From positions 868,001 to 932,000 of the forward strand of contig NW_008481798.1 in NCBI RefSeq assembly GCF_000365145.1: a stretch of 64,000 bases of DNA. Direction: 5' to 3'. A program made the position numbers and the translations under genes. Below, piece after piece: positions 21,772 to 32,300 of the stretch (position 1 is the stretch's first letter; each line of letters begins with the position of its first letter). Under the pieces are notes generated by a model. That model saw only the letters and a list, made by a program, of their open reading frames with translations. It was not told the DNA's origin and did no database searches. Source of the DNA: Cyphellophora europaea CBS 101466. Its lineage: Eukaryota; Ascomycota; Eurotiomycetes; Chaetothyriales; Cyphellophoraceae.

Positions 21772-22770
21772 ATGCCGCGGGCACTCGCCACCCTACTATT
21801 TGCAGCCTTACTGCTTCTCACCTTGGTGCAATGCGCGAAGGTAACGAATCCGAACAAAGTGCCCAAGAACGCCGTGCTGCTCTCGAAAGTCAACTCTCTC
21901 ACAGTCCGTGCTGGCAAGCAGACGGCTTCCCGGAGAGTCTCACCAGTGCCTCAACTACAATGCGTTGGCCCGGCCAATGTCTGCAAGCTCTTCACGGTCG
22001 ATGTCATGCGCTGCACAAATGAAGGCTCAGACTACGACGCTGAGAGCGTGCAATGGGCTTGCAAGGCCTCGCTGCCGGACGAGTTCAAGCTTGGCAGCAC
22101 CGATGTCACTTGCGAGGGCTACGAGAGTAGCGACGACCCCTATGTCCTCAAAGGAAGCTGTGGTGTCGAATACCGTCTGTTGCTGACTGACAAAGGTGGG
22201 GAGAAGTATGGCAGGAAGAGCGATCCTTGGTTCGACGAGGGTGAGCCCGGGCAGGGCAGCACGTTGTTCAAGTACATCTTCCTGCTCACCTTCGCCGCCG
22301 TCGCTTTCATCATTCTAAGCAGCCTCTTTCTGCAGTGGCAACAGAGGGATCAGCAAGGACCGCGGCGACCGCCCACTACCTGGGGTGGCTTTGGCGGAGG
22401 AGACAATGACGACGATGACCCGCCACCGCCGTATGACCCATACCCGCGCAACTACGGTTCCTCCAAGAAGTCTGCTCCTCGCTCATCTACATCCACGCGC
22501 CCGAGCTCCTCGCAGCCGCAGCAACAGCCATGGCGACCTGGGTTCTGGACAGGTGCTGCTACCGGTGCGGCTGCTGGTTACTTCGCCGGCGGTCGCAATA
22601 ACACTCGCACTCAGCCAGCAGCAACACAACGAAACGGAGGCGGGCTTTTCGGAGGAGGTGGACGTACTGGTGTCAACATGTCGCCCAGAACGTCGAGTTC
22701 TTCCTCCTCGCCCAGTTATTCGGGCAGTCGACATGAGTCGACTGGCTTCGGTAGCACGAGCCGAAGATGA
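21772..22770 (+). CDS. SARAF (TMEM66) homologue, ER single-pass membrane protein
   Basis: Single exon, 332 residues from an ATG that opens directly into a signal peptide (residues 1-21). The luminal part carries six cysteines (C64, C71, C81, C97, C114, C130) within the family pattern VQWACKASLP and VTCEGYESSDDPYVLKGSCG. One transmembrane helix lies at about 165-187. The cytosolic tail is Pro/Gly/Ser/Arg-rich, with PPPPYDPYP and WRPGFWTGAATGAAAGYFAG, a typical SARAF tail block. In animals SARAF slows store-operated calcium entry by acting on STIM; fungi are generally held to lack STIM/Orai, so its role here is open. It lies head-to-tail after the LeuRS gene. Confidence 0.9.
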   Translation: MPRALATLLFAALLLLTLVQCAKVTNPNKVPKNAVLLSKVNSLTVRAGKQTASRRVSPVPQLQCVGPANVCKLFTVDVMRCTNEGSDYDAESVQWACKASLPDEFKLGSTDVTCEGYESSDDPYVLKGSCGVEYRLLLTDKGGEKYGRKSDPWFDEGEPGQGSTLFKYIFLLTFAAVAFIILSSLFLQWQQRDQQGPRRPPTTWGGFGGGDNDDDDPPPPYDPYPRNYGSSKKSAPRSSTSTRPSSSQPQQQPWRPGFWTGAATGAAAGYFAGGRNNTRTQPAATQRNGGGLFGGGGRTGVNMSPRTSSSSSSPSYSGSRHESTGFGSTSRR

Positions 22771-25700
22771 TCGCGACTCTTGGACGCAGAGGAGCTCTTT
22801 GTAACAGCGACGAAATCAGGCTGCACGAGCTAGTCAAGACCGGCGGCTTGTGAGGGTTGATCTGATCAGGACAGCCGAGCAGCTAGCACGACAGTCAGGA
22901 TGCGGTAGACGAAGGTTGAGTCTTCCCGAGCAGTCAGCGTCAACTGCAGAACCACCGGGTCAGTAATACGAGACAATACTTGCTGAAATGAAGACCCGAC
23001 TTCGTTCCGGCCCCGACTTCGATGAGCGCTACGGCTGTGGTAGGTCACTGCCATTAAAGCTACTACGCTGGCAGAACCACATTGCTTCTTTACGGCCGAG
23101 GTGACGGAGGCCTTGATAGTCTACTGCGCTGTGCATTCAGTGCCAGTGCCGTTAGCCAAGGCATGTGTTCTGGGGTAGTGTTCCGCAGACTTCCTCATTC
23201 ATCGTGCCTCGCGAGTAGTCCTACGGTGACGCTGGTGTGGTAGGTGGCACCTGACCACCTATCGAGGGGTCAGAGAGGAATCGAGTCCTACAGAAGCAAA
23301 GCTGACGATGCTTGGATCGGGTCGTTGCAATCCTGCCTCGATCGACACATGTAGATGGAACGTTCGGCGTTCGCGACCCTATCGGCGTCTCGTTGGGCGT
23401 ATCGGAGACTTGCATGCACGTAGTCCAATATTCGTCACCAGCGGTAATGATTGAATGACCGTATCCATACCTGTCGTGCATGCGTGACGACCGACTCTCT
23501 TGCGACATCATATCTCGAGTGGTTTGGTAGTGGCATCTTCTGACCGATGTTTTGTAGCCGACGGAGGATTTGTGAGCCGTTTCGATTTTCCCCTGCGTTC
23601 GCTGCGGCTGAAACTCACGAGCAGCTTCAAGACTCTGTGCTTGGATCAGAGAAGGAATCGCGAATCAATCAGAGTAATTAAATACCCTTGCGCATGTAAG
23701 CCAGGGTTGCGTGCACCAAACTCAAAAGTTCGGGACGGCCGCCTTAACAAGGCAACCTCAGGCGCCGCCGCCGCCCCCGCAGCCTCGCACTCCCCTCCCC
23801 CTCTAAGCAGCCACCTTACCCAAACCTCATTTGATGTATAAATATTAGAGATTCCAACTTTTCCCCCAACAACCAGCACCGGAATTACCGCTTACTGGCT
23901 CTGTTCTCAGAGCCTCAGGTCATGATTTCTTCAACCGGTGTTGAAATCTAGCGGGCTCCAAATTTCGCTCTTCTTCTTCTTCCTCCTCCGATACCGACTT
24001 CAAACGATATCGACACTCTTACTCGAGAAAAGGAAAAAGAAAGGGGAAAATTTGGTGTCAGTGCCGGGTAAGTCAACTTTCCGAGTGGGGCTTAAAACAC
24101 CTGCCAGATGGGAATAGAAGTTCTTTGAGCTCTGCTCCTCGCCCGTCTGGTGAGCTCGACGTAGTTGCTCTGGCTGCTGGCACCTGATGTGTACAGGGGT
24201 GGTGGAAAAGGATGAGGGTGCGCGGAAATCAAGTGTGAAATTTGGGCGCCGTCTTCGAAAGACCGAAAAAAACCTCCCGGTTAACGACTCCGGAAAGGTT
24301 TCTCAAACATCGACTTTGAGTTTTTGCTTTTTTGGAGGTCTGTAGTATGTATGGTATGCCTTAGCTGTGACTCCGCTGGCGACATGGTCTCACTGTGTGA
24401 TACGATAATGGGGAGTCTACTACGGTAGGCGCCTCACTTATCTCGTCGACTCGTATGTGGTCGAAGATCTATTAGACCACTCAAGACAACAAGCTCGTAG
24501 TGGCATGAGCTACATTAGTTAGTTCTTGGTCCTAGCAGTAACTTCGCTAGCAGTGAGTGAGCATGTGGCCGGGTACACTCGAGGCGTGTCAAGAACTGCT
24601 TGTGGGAGAATGACGGAGACGAGGACGCCATTTCCGATATCTCAGCAAAGTCGGAGTGACAAGGCTTGTCAGACAGTTCGATTCCAAACATGTGCAAAGT
24701 GGTGGTGTTTTTTGTGCTTTTTGCATTGTGTTCTACGTGTCTGTTGTGTGGGCAACTGACCCTTTTGTGGCCTTCCATCGCCCACCACAGCGCCTTTCAC
24801 CTTGTATCTGCATCCAGAAACGTCGCCAAGGATTCGTCAGTAGCCTTCGATGGTTGACTTCGTCTAGCTACATGGCACCGTCGTTTTGAAAGATGGATTC
24901 GTTAAGGGTAGCTTTCGTCGAGACAAAGCAGTGGCTGATACAATGATCTTGCTGCGCTGCTCGTTGCTAAATAAAGCTCTTCTCCATACCCTAGGCGCTG
25001 GCCGTCACAACTTCGACGACACGGACATGCTGGTTTGTCCAAGCTGATACAAAATTGCCCAGACCCTGCTACACAGGCAGGCCCAGACTTGGCTACATGG
25101 GAGGTTTGGCTGGATCTGCAGACCCAGGTTCAATTCCGGCTTACTGGACGGTAGTCGACAATTGCCTGTGAGCAGGCTCGTGTCACGATACACACTGCGC
25201 AGTGGTTGCCTCGCCTTGCTGCTGCATTTGTTCAATCGTCCTTAGCTTCCCTCGCCCTGGTCTTCCTTATCCAGAGAATTTGCGGCAAGTCGTTTACATA
25301 CCCAGGGTTCATTCACCGCACACCTACAGCTCAGCAAGTTGATCGACATGGTTCGTCTTCAAGCACTTGATGCGGCAGAATTAAACCTGACAGAGATATC
25401 CTTGTCTTGACTCGAACTGTTGTTTCGCGCCAGGCTGCGTTGCGCGAAGGGAAACGGGGTTTTAGATCTGCTGAGCTCTGCAGTTCCAATGCAGAACAAC
25501 TCCCGACGCAAGCTGTCGGTACGGTTATGTGCATCGACAGTCGTCGAAAAAGGTGTCAATGGTCCCGGAAGAGCGACAAGCATATGCAATGTACTGCTAA
25601 TCGCGAGCTTGAGCTCCACACACTGAGACTGCCTTGACGTATATGCGTCTTCGGGATGTACCACATGAGTGCAACTAGAGCAACTACAACATGCTGTCTC

Positions 25701-26285
25701 CTCATTGCGATGCTCCTACCTCTTGTTCACTGTATTTGTACCCTTTCTGTCACACCGCTGCCCTTGTCGCTTTGCTGCGTGGACAAAGTGATCGACGTCT
25801 GCTGAGGCAGAATATCGGGATGTTTACGGCTGCCCGCAGGGACAACATGGAACCGTGCAGCCTCAAAGGCCCTCGCCGCGGAACAGACAACTTTTCTGTG
25901 CAACTTCCGAGCTCCCAGTCCCCCAAGATTGTACGTTCTGGATTCGGCGCTCCCCTCTGGCATCTACGTGTCGAGTTTCAACTTACTTGAATTGATCCGA
26001 GCGAAGTGGTCGCTTCCACCGCGGAGTCAGGAACGTGACGCGCTTATCCCGGCTGGTCGCATCGCCAGCAAGCGCAGGCACCCGTCCGGTGCGTCGGTAT
26101 CCATGGACACATCATTGCAGCAGGGCATGAGCAAGGGAAGCTTCGGTCTTATGAGATAGTAAGAGCCATTCTGGACACCTTTCTTCAATTTCGAGTCTCT
26201 CAAGCCACGTCTTGGCATCGAGGCAACAGGCAGCCTTGCCATCCCATCAGCAACACTACATCCAGTTCAGGTATTTTGCCAGTTT
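22771..26285. other. 3.5-kb gene-free region
   Basis: No supported protein gene on either strand; frames are short and overlapping. A strong TATA box (TATAAATA, 23837-23844) precedes a pyrimidine-rich stretch that ends in a purine-rich run and TGGTGTCAGTGCCGG (24053-24067). A TATA box plus a TGG-starting motif of this kind could be the end of a solo LTR with a tRNA primer-binding site, or the promoter of a noncoding transcript. A lone tRNA B-box-like motif occurs at 25127-25137 without a tRNA fold. Confidence 0.5.
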
Positions 26286-29200
26286 TTGTTCTCTGGAATG
26301 GTACAAGCGCATGCCACGCAAAGATCGAGTGTTCTGTTTCACCTATTCGCCGGCGTTCCTAGGAGTTTCGTAGGCGATCAGCGATTGTCTTTGTCCCTTT
26401 CATACCCGATTAAGGCGGCCATACAGCGTCCTGCCAAGTCGGGTTCTTTCTACCGCCCCAGAGGCAGTGTGTCAACACCAAGTCAGCGTTGGCTGCACAC
26501 GACAGCGAGCGTTCGACCTTTCCCTGGATTGTACGACATCACACTTGGCACCATCAAAATGGACCCCTCCGACGCCATTTCCCTCTCTTCGGACTCTGAG
26601 CCCGAGACTGAGACGGATCCGTCGCTATCTTCCGCATTTTTGAGCACAAAAGCTTCCAATCTGGCTCGGGCCTCCATCAACAATTACGGACAGCCTGTTG
26701 TCAGTGGACCGGGCCCCAATCGGCCTCTGACATTGCCAGTCCAGCTGCGCCAGGAGGTCGACTTGACGCAAGGACAGGCACATATTGACCGAAGAGTAGA
26801 AATGGCGAGACAGCAAGACCCGGATGAAGATGAAGACGAGGAGCTCAAGAGGGCCATCGCGCTGAGTCTGGAGAGCCATCAAGAGGAGATCCTGAGGGAT
26901 GCTGAGGGCGCGCACCATGAAGATGTGAAGAGCGATAATGAGCACCAGCGAGCGCCAGTGGCAGGTGCACACGAGGCTGTCCCGCCTGAAGCTACAGCAC
27001 CCAAGACTTCTACGAAAGCAGAAGGACCCCTTGGCTTCCTCGGCCTGGACCGTAAAGCGATGGAGGCAGAGCGGCTGGCGAGGCTGAAGCGAAAGCGGGA
27101 TGCCGAAGCCGATCCGTTTCCTACCACGAATGTGCCTTCCACAGCATTCAATACTCAGACCGCCGCAGAGCCTCATCCTACTACAGGCCTTGGCAGCAAG
27201 CGCCCCAAGGCGGCCGATAAACGTGGCACGGACCTCACTACAGGGATGAGATCTATCTCTCCCCCCATAATCAACCGCCGCGAACGCTCTTCGGGCTCTT
27301 CGCCAGTGAAGCCAGCTCAACCAGCAAAATCAGCAAAGACAATGGCCGAAACCACGGGATCCACAACCTCACCCTCCCAACCCCAATACTACCCTCACGG
27401 CAAGATTTTCAAAACCCACTCCCCGGCGCACGCTACTACTACTACTATTACAACAACAACATCATCCTCATCTTCCCCCTCCACCCCTTCAAACACAATC
27501 ACCTTCCCCGCCCTCCTCGGCGACCCCTCCTCCATTACCTCCGCGCTCCTCTCCTCCTTCACCATCGACTTCGACTGGCTCCTCCCGCACTTCTCCACCG
27601 CCACGACCAACTTCGTGTTCGTGCTGCACACGCACAGCGGGCCCCACCGCGCCGAGCTGCGCGCCGGCTTCGAGGGCATCCCCAATGTGCGTCTCGTCTT
27701 CCCTGCTGCGAGGGGCGGGATGCTGGGGCATGGCACCATGCACAGCAAATTGATGGTGCTGTTCTACAAGGGTGTTGCTGCTGCTGCGGCGGAAGAGAAG
27801 GATAATGATGATGATGATGATGATGGGAGATGGGCGCACGGGCGCTGTAGGGTCGTGGTGCCGACGGGGAACCTCGTGCCGCATGACTGGGGCGTGGGCT
27901 CCGTGATGGAGAATCTGGTCTTTGTCATCGATCTGCCGATGCTGGCGCCGGCGCCTGGTGGTGGTGGTGGGGACCATGATGATGATGATGCACAGGGCAA
28001 AGATGCGCAGCCGCCGACACAAGCGCGGAAGAAGCAGCAGACCCCATTCGAGCGTGGCCTGTTTGCGTTCCTAACCGCCCAGGACGTCCCGGTCAAGGTG
28101 CTGTGGAAGCTGGCGAGCGTCGACTTCACGAAAACCGAGGGCCTGGCATTTGTGAGTTCGGTGGCGGGGTTTCACGTCGATGCTAGCGGCACTACGACCA
28201 GCAGTACTGGTTCTACTTCTACTGATGTAGACGAGCGCGACGGCACAGGCCTATGGGGCCTGAGCGCCGCAGTCAGAGAGCTGGGCCTACAGTGTCCGGC
28301 CAGCGGTGGTGCTGCCACGGCGACTCCCGAGGAGCAAGTGCAAGTGCAAGTGCAAGTGGACTACGCGACCAGCAGCCTCGGGGCGCTGACGCCCGAGTAC
28401 GTCTCGCGGCTGTATAGCGCGATCCGCGGTGTCGAGATGGGCAAGAAAGAGAACTTGAAGTTGAAGAAGGTCGTGAGGATGCCCTGGTCGTCGTCTTCGA
28501 AAGAGGCAGACCAGCAGCAGCAGCAGCCATGGCGCAACAACCTGCGCATCTACTTCCCCTCCTCGGACACGGTGCAGGCGTCGCGCGGCGGGCCGGACGG
28601 CGCAGGCACCATCTGCTTTCAGGAGAAGTGGTGGGACAAGGCGGACTTCCCTCGGGAGGTGGTGCGAGATGCGGTGAGCGTCCGGGAGGGTCTGCTTGGC
28701 CACAGCAAGTTCATTTTGGTGCGGTATGCTGATCAAGGAGGGAACGACTATCTGCGGATCAGCGACGGTGCGGCTGTCGGTGTCAATGCGACGCAAGGCG
28801 CGATGGGTTGGGTCTACGTGGGGAGTGCAAATTGCAGCGAGAGTGCCTGGTACGTGCTTTCTGTCTTTTTCTTGGCTTCCCCATCCCCGTCCGATTGTGT
28901 TTTTCGCTACGGTCGTATCTCGATGTCCATCAAACGTTGCTTTCTCACTTTGCGCGGAATGTGGAAATCGTCTCCCACTCTGTCGGGCCCGAGGCGCCCG
29001 TCGGTCAAGCAGTTAGGAAGTCTTTTTCTGGGGAAAGTTTTTTTCGTTGCAACCCAAGAAGAATGCAGCCTGCCCACGCTTTCTTCTGGATCGTCTGAAC
29101 TGACAGATTACACAAGGGGAAGAGCCGGTCCGCCTGTCAGATCCGACAACTCCACTCGGTCGTCGGCGAAACTCACCATGCGCAACTGGGAATGCGGTGT

Positions 29201-29399
29201 CATTATTCGCGTGCCAGCCTCAAAAGCTAGTGCTGCAAAGGACCGACGGCAAGGGAGGAAACACTTTGACCAGGTGGGATCCGACGATGTCTTTGCAGAG
29301 TTTCAAGATATTGTGCCCATAACTATTCGGATGCCTGGCGAGTCAATGGTCGCCACTAGAAGGCTGCCTTGGTTTACTAGTGGATTCGGTAATGAATGA
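26286..29399 (+). CDS. TDP1: Tyrosyl-DNA phosphodiesterase 1
   Basis: Repairs topoisomerase I and other 3'-blocked DNA ends by cleaving phosphotyrosyl bonds. The core frame starts at the ATG at 26559 (857 residues); the frame is also open from an ATG at 26286, giving 948 residues with a presequence-like extension. Exons are to 28849 and 29117-29399; the 267-nt intron splits the Trp of ESAWGR. Counting from 26559: an acidic UIM-like motif (EELKRAIALSLESHQEE, about 94-110), the first HKD motif with H395 and K397 (MHSKLMVLFY), the second with H715 and K717 (GHSKFILVRY), followed by GSANCSESAW and the conserved MRNWECGVIIRV. Low-complexity Asp and Ser/Thr insertions inflate the protein relative to human TDP1 (608). 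The C-terminal VPITIRMPGE and PWF match the family end. Confidence 0.93.
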   Translation: MFSGMVQAHATQRSSVLFHLFAGVPRSFVGDQRLSLSLSYPIKAAIQRPAKSGSFYRPRGSVSTPSQRWLHTTASVRPFPGLYDITLGTIKMDPSDAISLSSDSEPETETDPSLSSAFLSTKASNLARASINNYGQPVVSGPGPNRPLTLPVQLRQEVDLTQGQAHIDRRVEMARQQDPDEDEDEELKRAIALSLESHQEEILRDAEGAHHEDVKSDNEHQRAPVAGAHEAVPPEATAPKTSTKAEGPLGFLGLDRKAMEAERLARLKRKRDAEADPFPTTNVPSTAFNTQTAAEPHPTTGLGSKRPKAADKRGTDLTTGMRSISPPIINRRERSSGSSPVKPAQPAKSAKTMAETTGSTTSPSQPQYYPHGKIFKTHSPAHATTTTITTTTSSSSSPSTPSNTITFPALLGDPSSITSALLSSFTIDFDWLLPHFSTATTNFVFVLHTHSGPHRAELRAGFEGIPNVRLVFPAARGGMLGHGTMHSKLMVLFYKGVAAAAAEEKDNDDDDDDGRWAHGRCRVVVPTGNLVPHDWGVGSVMENLVFVIDLPMLAPAPGGGGGDHDDDDAQGKDAQPPTQARKKQQTPFERGLFAFLTAQDVPVKVLWKLASVDFTKTEGLAFVSSVAGFHVDASGTTTSSTGSTSTDVDERDGTGLWGLSAAVRELGLQCPASGGAATATPEEQVQVQVQVDYATSSLGALTPEYVSRLYSAIRGVEMGKKENLKLKKVVRMPWSSSSKEADQQQQQPWRNNLRIYFPSSDTVQASRGGPDGAGTICFQEKWWDKADFPREVVRDAVSVREGLLGHSKFILVRYADQGGNDYLRISDGAAVGVNATQGAMGWVYVGSANCSESAWYVLSVFFLASPSPSDCVFRYGRISMSIKRCFLTLRGMWKSSPTLSGPRRPSVKQLGSLFLGKVFFVATQEECSLPTLSSGSSELTDYTRGRAGPPVRSDNSTRSSAKLTMRNWECGVIIRVPASKASAAKDRRQGRKHFDQVGSDDVFAEFQDIVPITIRMPGESMVATRRLPWFTSGFGNE
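28850..29116 (+). other. Stop-free intron of the TDP1 gene, length a multiple of three
   Basis: The donor is GTACGT and the acceptor ACACAAG. Removal joins SESA-W-GR as in other TDP1 proteins. The intron is 267 nt, divisible by three, and has no stop in the host frame, so unspliced mRNA would encode an 89-residue insertion next to the second active-site motif. Confidence 0.75.
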
Positions 29400-32300
29400 G
29401 TCTCTGCCATCAATTTGCTCGGTATGTTGATATTGCCTGAATCGGAAACGGGGAGGACGAGGTTGTAGCTCGGCGTTGCCAATGCGATGAAGGTGGACCG
29501 TCGAGGTGGAATGAGACTCGGGGATGTGTCAAACCTGACAAGGAAGTAGCTTGATTGCAAACATATGCGACATTGGTGGCACAGTCGCTTATGCGGAAAG
29601 TTATTCTCCAACCTTTTTGGGCTGGTGGAAAGAAACGAGGACCGGTTGGTACCACTTTGTGCCCAGTGTCGGAATAATGCTGGCGCAAGGGGCTCGACAA
29701 AGATCGGGTAACTCATATTGTAGGGTCAGCATCGAGTGGGGTGGTCCACCTGCATGACTCGTAGCTCGAGTCTATCGCACCACCACTTTGATCTGTGTAC
29801 CTTTTTTCAAGTAGAGGAAGGTTCAGGCGACCTGAAGATGAGAGAGCAACGCCGGGCTGAAGAGACCTGCAGCGACAAGACTGGCTTATGCGCAGGAGCC
29901 AGACTGCGACCTCGGCAGCGACAGCGACAGCGACAGCATCGACTGCAAGTTGCTAGGAGCCAATGATGGGTAGCCGACATAGTGCCTTGATAGGCAAAAA
30001 TCGATCTCGCGGGCGGCCCTGGCGGCCTGCAGTGGGTCCGACGAACCTCAGTCGTGTTCTGTCAGCCATTTGTGTTCGTTTTTGCCCCTGTTCGGGTCTT
30101 GCATACCGCCGGAGGACAAAGTCAGATAACATTGGAGCAGGGTTGGTGTGTCTGCGCGTGACGAAGCTTAGGTGGACAAGCGAAACGCCTGCAAGTCAGG
30201 AGCGATCAAAGCGCAGATCAAAACCTTGAGTGAACGGCACAGGTTGCAGCGATCGACCGGAGGCAGCGGCATAGTTGATGGAAAAGGACGCAGCAGTCGT
30301 CAGCATGAAATCGATACAGCTGAATAGCATTTGGAGCACGCCTGATAGCCGACAACGCTTGACCGAGTCGAGTCGCGGGGCGTTAGGGTTCGGGGGGGGA
30401 ACGATGAACCCCGGAGTTCGGGTAGGTGGCTGCACAGGCCTCATGAAGACTTTGCGTTCGCCAAAGTAGGTCGAGGCGTTCCTGCGCTTCAAGAAAGTCT
30501 ATCGGCAGATCTTGGCGTGCCCGCACACCACGGCGACGACATCGGGCAGAATGGCCTGGCGGTTCTGGGTAGCCGGATGCTGAGTCAAGGGCTTACCCTA
30601 AGACACGGCATCCATCGTCCAGCATCCTTGTCCAGCAGGGGCGAAAATGAATATGGGTACCGAGCGCTTGTTGTACGTACAGAGTACCTGGAACTAGGAA
30701 AAGGAATCGCGTCGTAAGACGACTAGACTGGAGAAGGAAATAGACTTTCTAGCGATCATGTCAGTCGCGAGGTGCAGCAAGGCATGGCAGATAGCTGCAC
30801 GATGGGCCAAGTGACAGCCGATGAAGGAGGGAGGGAATTACTTTCCCACCTCGGATGCTGTGCAGCGAACTATCCCTTCATGGTGACCCTTTGGAGACCC
30901 TCCGAAGACAACGGCTCTGGTGGCCTGCAGGTGCGATTATCACCAAACTTCGCGCGCAGGGACTTCAATTGGAGGCAAAGCGACGCGAGGGAGCGGGGGG
31001 TAAAGGTGGCTGGCAGACTTGGCTATAGTACCAAGCTTTGTCGTGCAGACGAAGCTAATGTTGCAACGCTCGTTTCGAGGCACCGGCAGCTGCAGTGGTC
31101 TGCGTGGGAGTGGGGAAGGCACTGCTGCGCCTGCATTGCACCTCGGTCTTTACCAAGTTTTCAGGACCCTTGGACCGCTGCATGTGATGCGTCCAAGAAC
31201 ATCTGCACCGCTGGCCTTGGAGTAGTCGGCATGGCGCCAACGCGGAAACCGGTCCCGAATCACGGCCTGCATGGTCCACCACTCCGCGTGCCAACAAGGC
31301 AAATACCGCTGCTATACTCACTAAGCTCCATTCTATCCAAGGCACTCCACCCTCCAAGAATTGATTAGCGATCGAGAAACATGCAGCTGCAAGTCGCCAT
31401 TCCTGGTGGACCTCTTTGCGATGATCTAGGGTACGGATACGGGTGCGGTCATGGAGCAAAGGATAGGAAAAAAGGGCCCGAGTGAGGCAAAACAGTGTTT
31501 GATGGTACGAGTATGGGTCACGCATCCCTCAACGGGTCTACCAGACTGTCGGTACCAGAGGTGCCGCAAGCCATCGACGCACCTCAGCCCAAGCAGGGAT
31601 GCTGGCGGTGTACAAGTACCAGGGAGGAGAGTTGGATTCCGTACCGAGGACAGTACTCCATACACAGGGACTCCGTACGCGTACATGAGGTCAGTCTAGA
31701 CCCCTCGCTTGAGAAACAGGCGGGTGCCTCTAGTCCGGGGGCTGCTACGCGGCTGACGGGCCTTGGATCCTCACCATACCCCTTCGCACCTGCACTGCTG
31801 CTCTCTAGCGGGATTTCCTTTCACACCACCATCATCATCATTACGAACACCCACCTCCGTGTGTATCCGTATATGCTCTCAGATCACAGCTGAAGCTGAA
31901 AGTACTGATGCCGAACGGAACGTAACACCAGGTGGAGTACGGCAATGTTCGGTTGGGGCAGATCGGCAGAATACGGCTGTCACACCCTCCGTAGCATGAC
32001 CGTCTTTCCTCCCTGGCAGGCGAGCGACCAGTGCCTAGCGGGGGTGGCAGTGGCAGTGCTGGAGCCCCCTGGCCGGTTTTCTCATGTCACGCCCGCGCGC
32101 CAATACGGCAGATCTGGCCTGGTCAGCCGCTGATTTGCTGCTCAGAGCCCTTTGTCCTAGCTCATTCGCGAATCTGCCCAATCTCGTCTGCACCACTGCA
32201 TCTTGTCATCTTGGGAGGTGGACGAGCCCATCGCTTGTGTCGCTAGACTCTTCTCGGTAGCTGGCCACTTCGAGTTGATCGCGGTTCCGCTGCGCCTAAC

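Noticed and set aside
25127..25137. GGTTCAATTCC, a perfect tRNA B-box
   Set aside because: The surrounding bases do not form a T-stem or a matching acceptor stem, and no A-box at the right distance gives a cloverleaf.
26625..27320. 231-codon minus-strand frame inside TDP1
   Set aside because: It mirrors the well-supported TDP1 frame and has no recognisable domain; GC-rich genes often leave open antisense frames.
30772..31368. 198-codon plus-strand frame in the WOPR upstream region
   Set aside because: Mixed composition without domain, signal peptide or coding bias; another long frame overlaps on the other strand.
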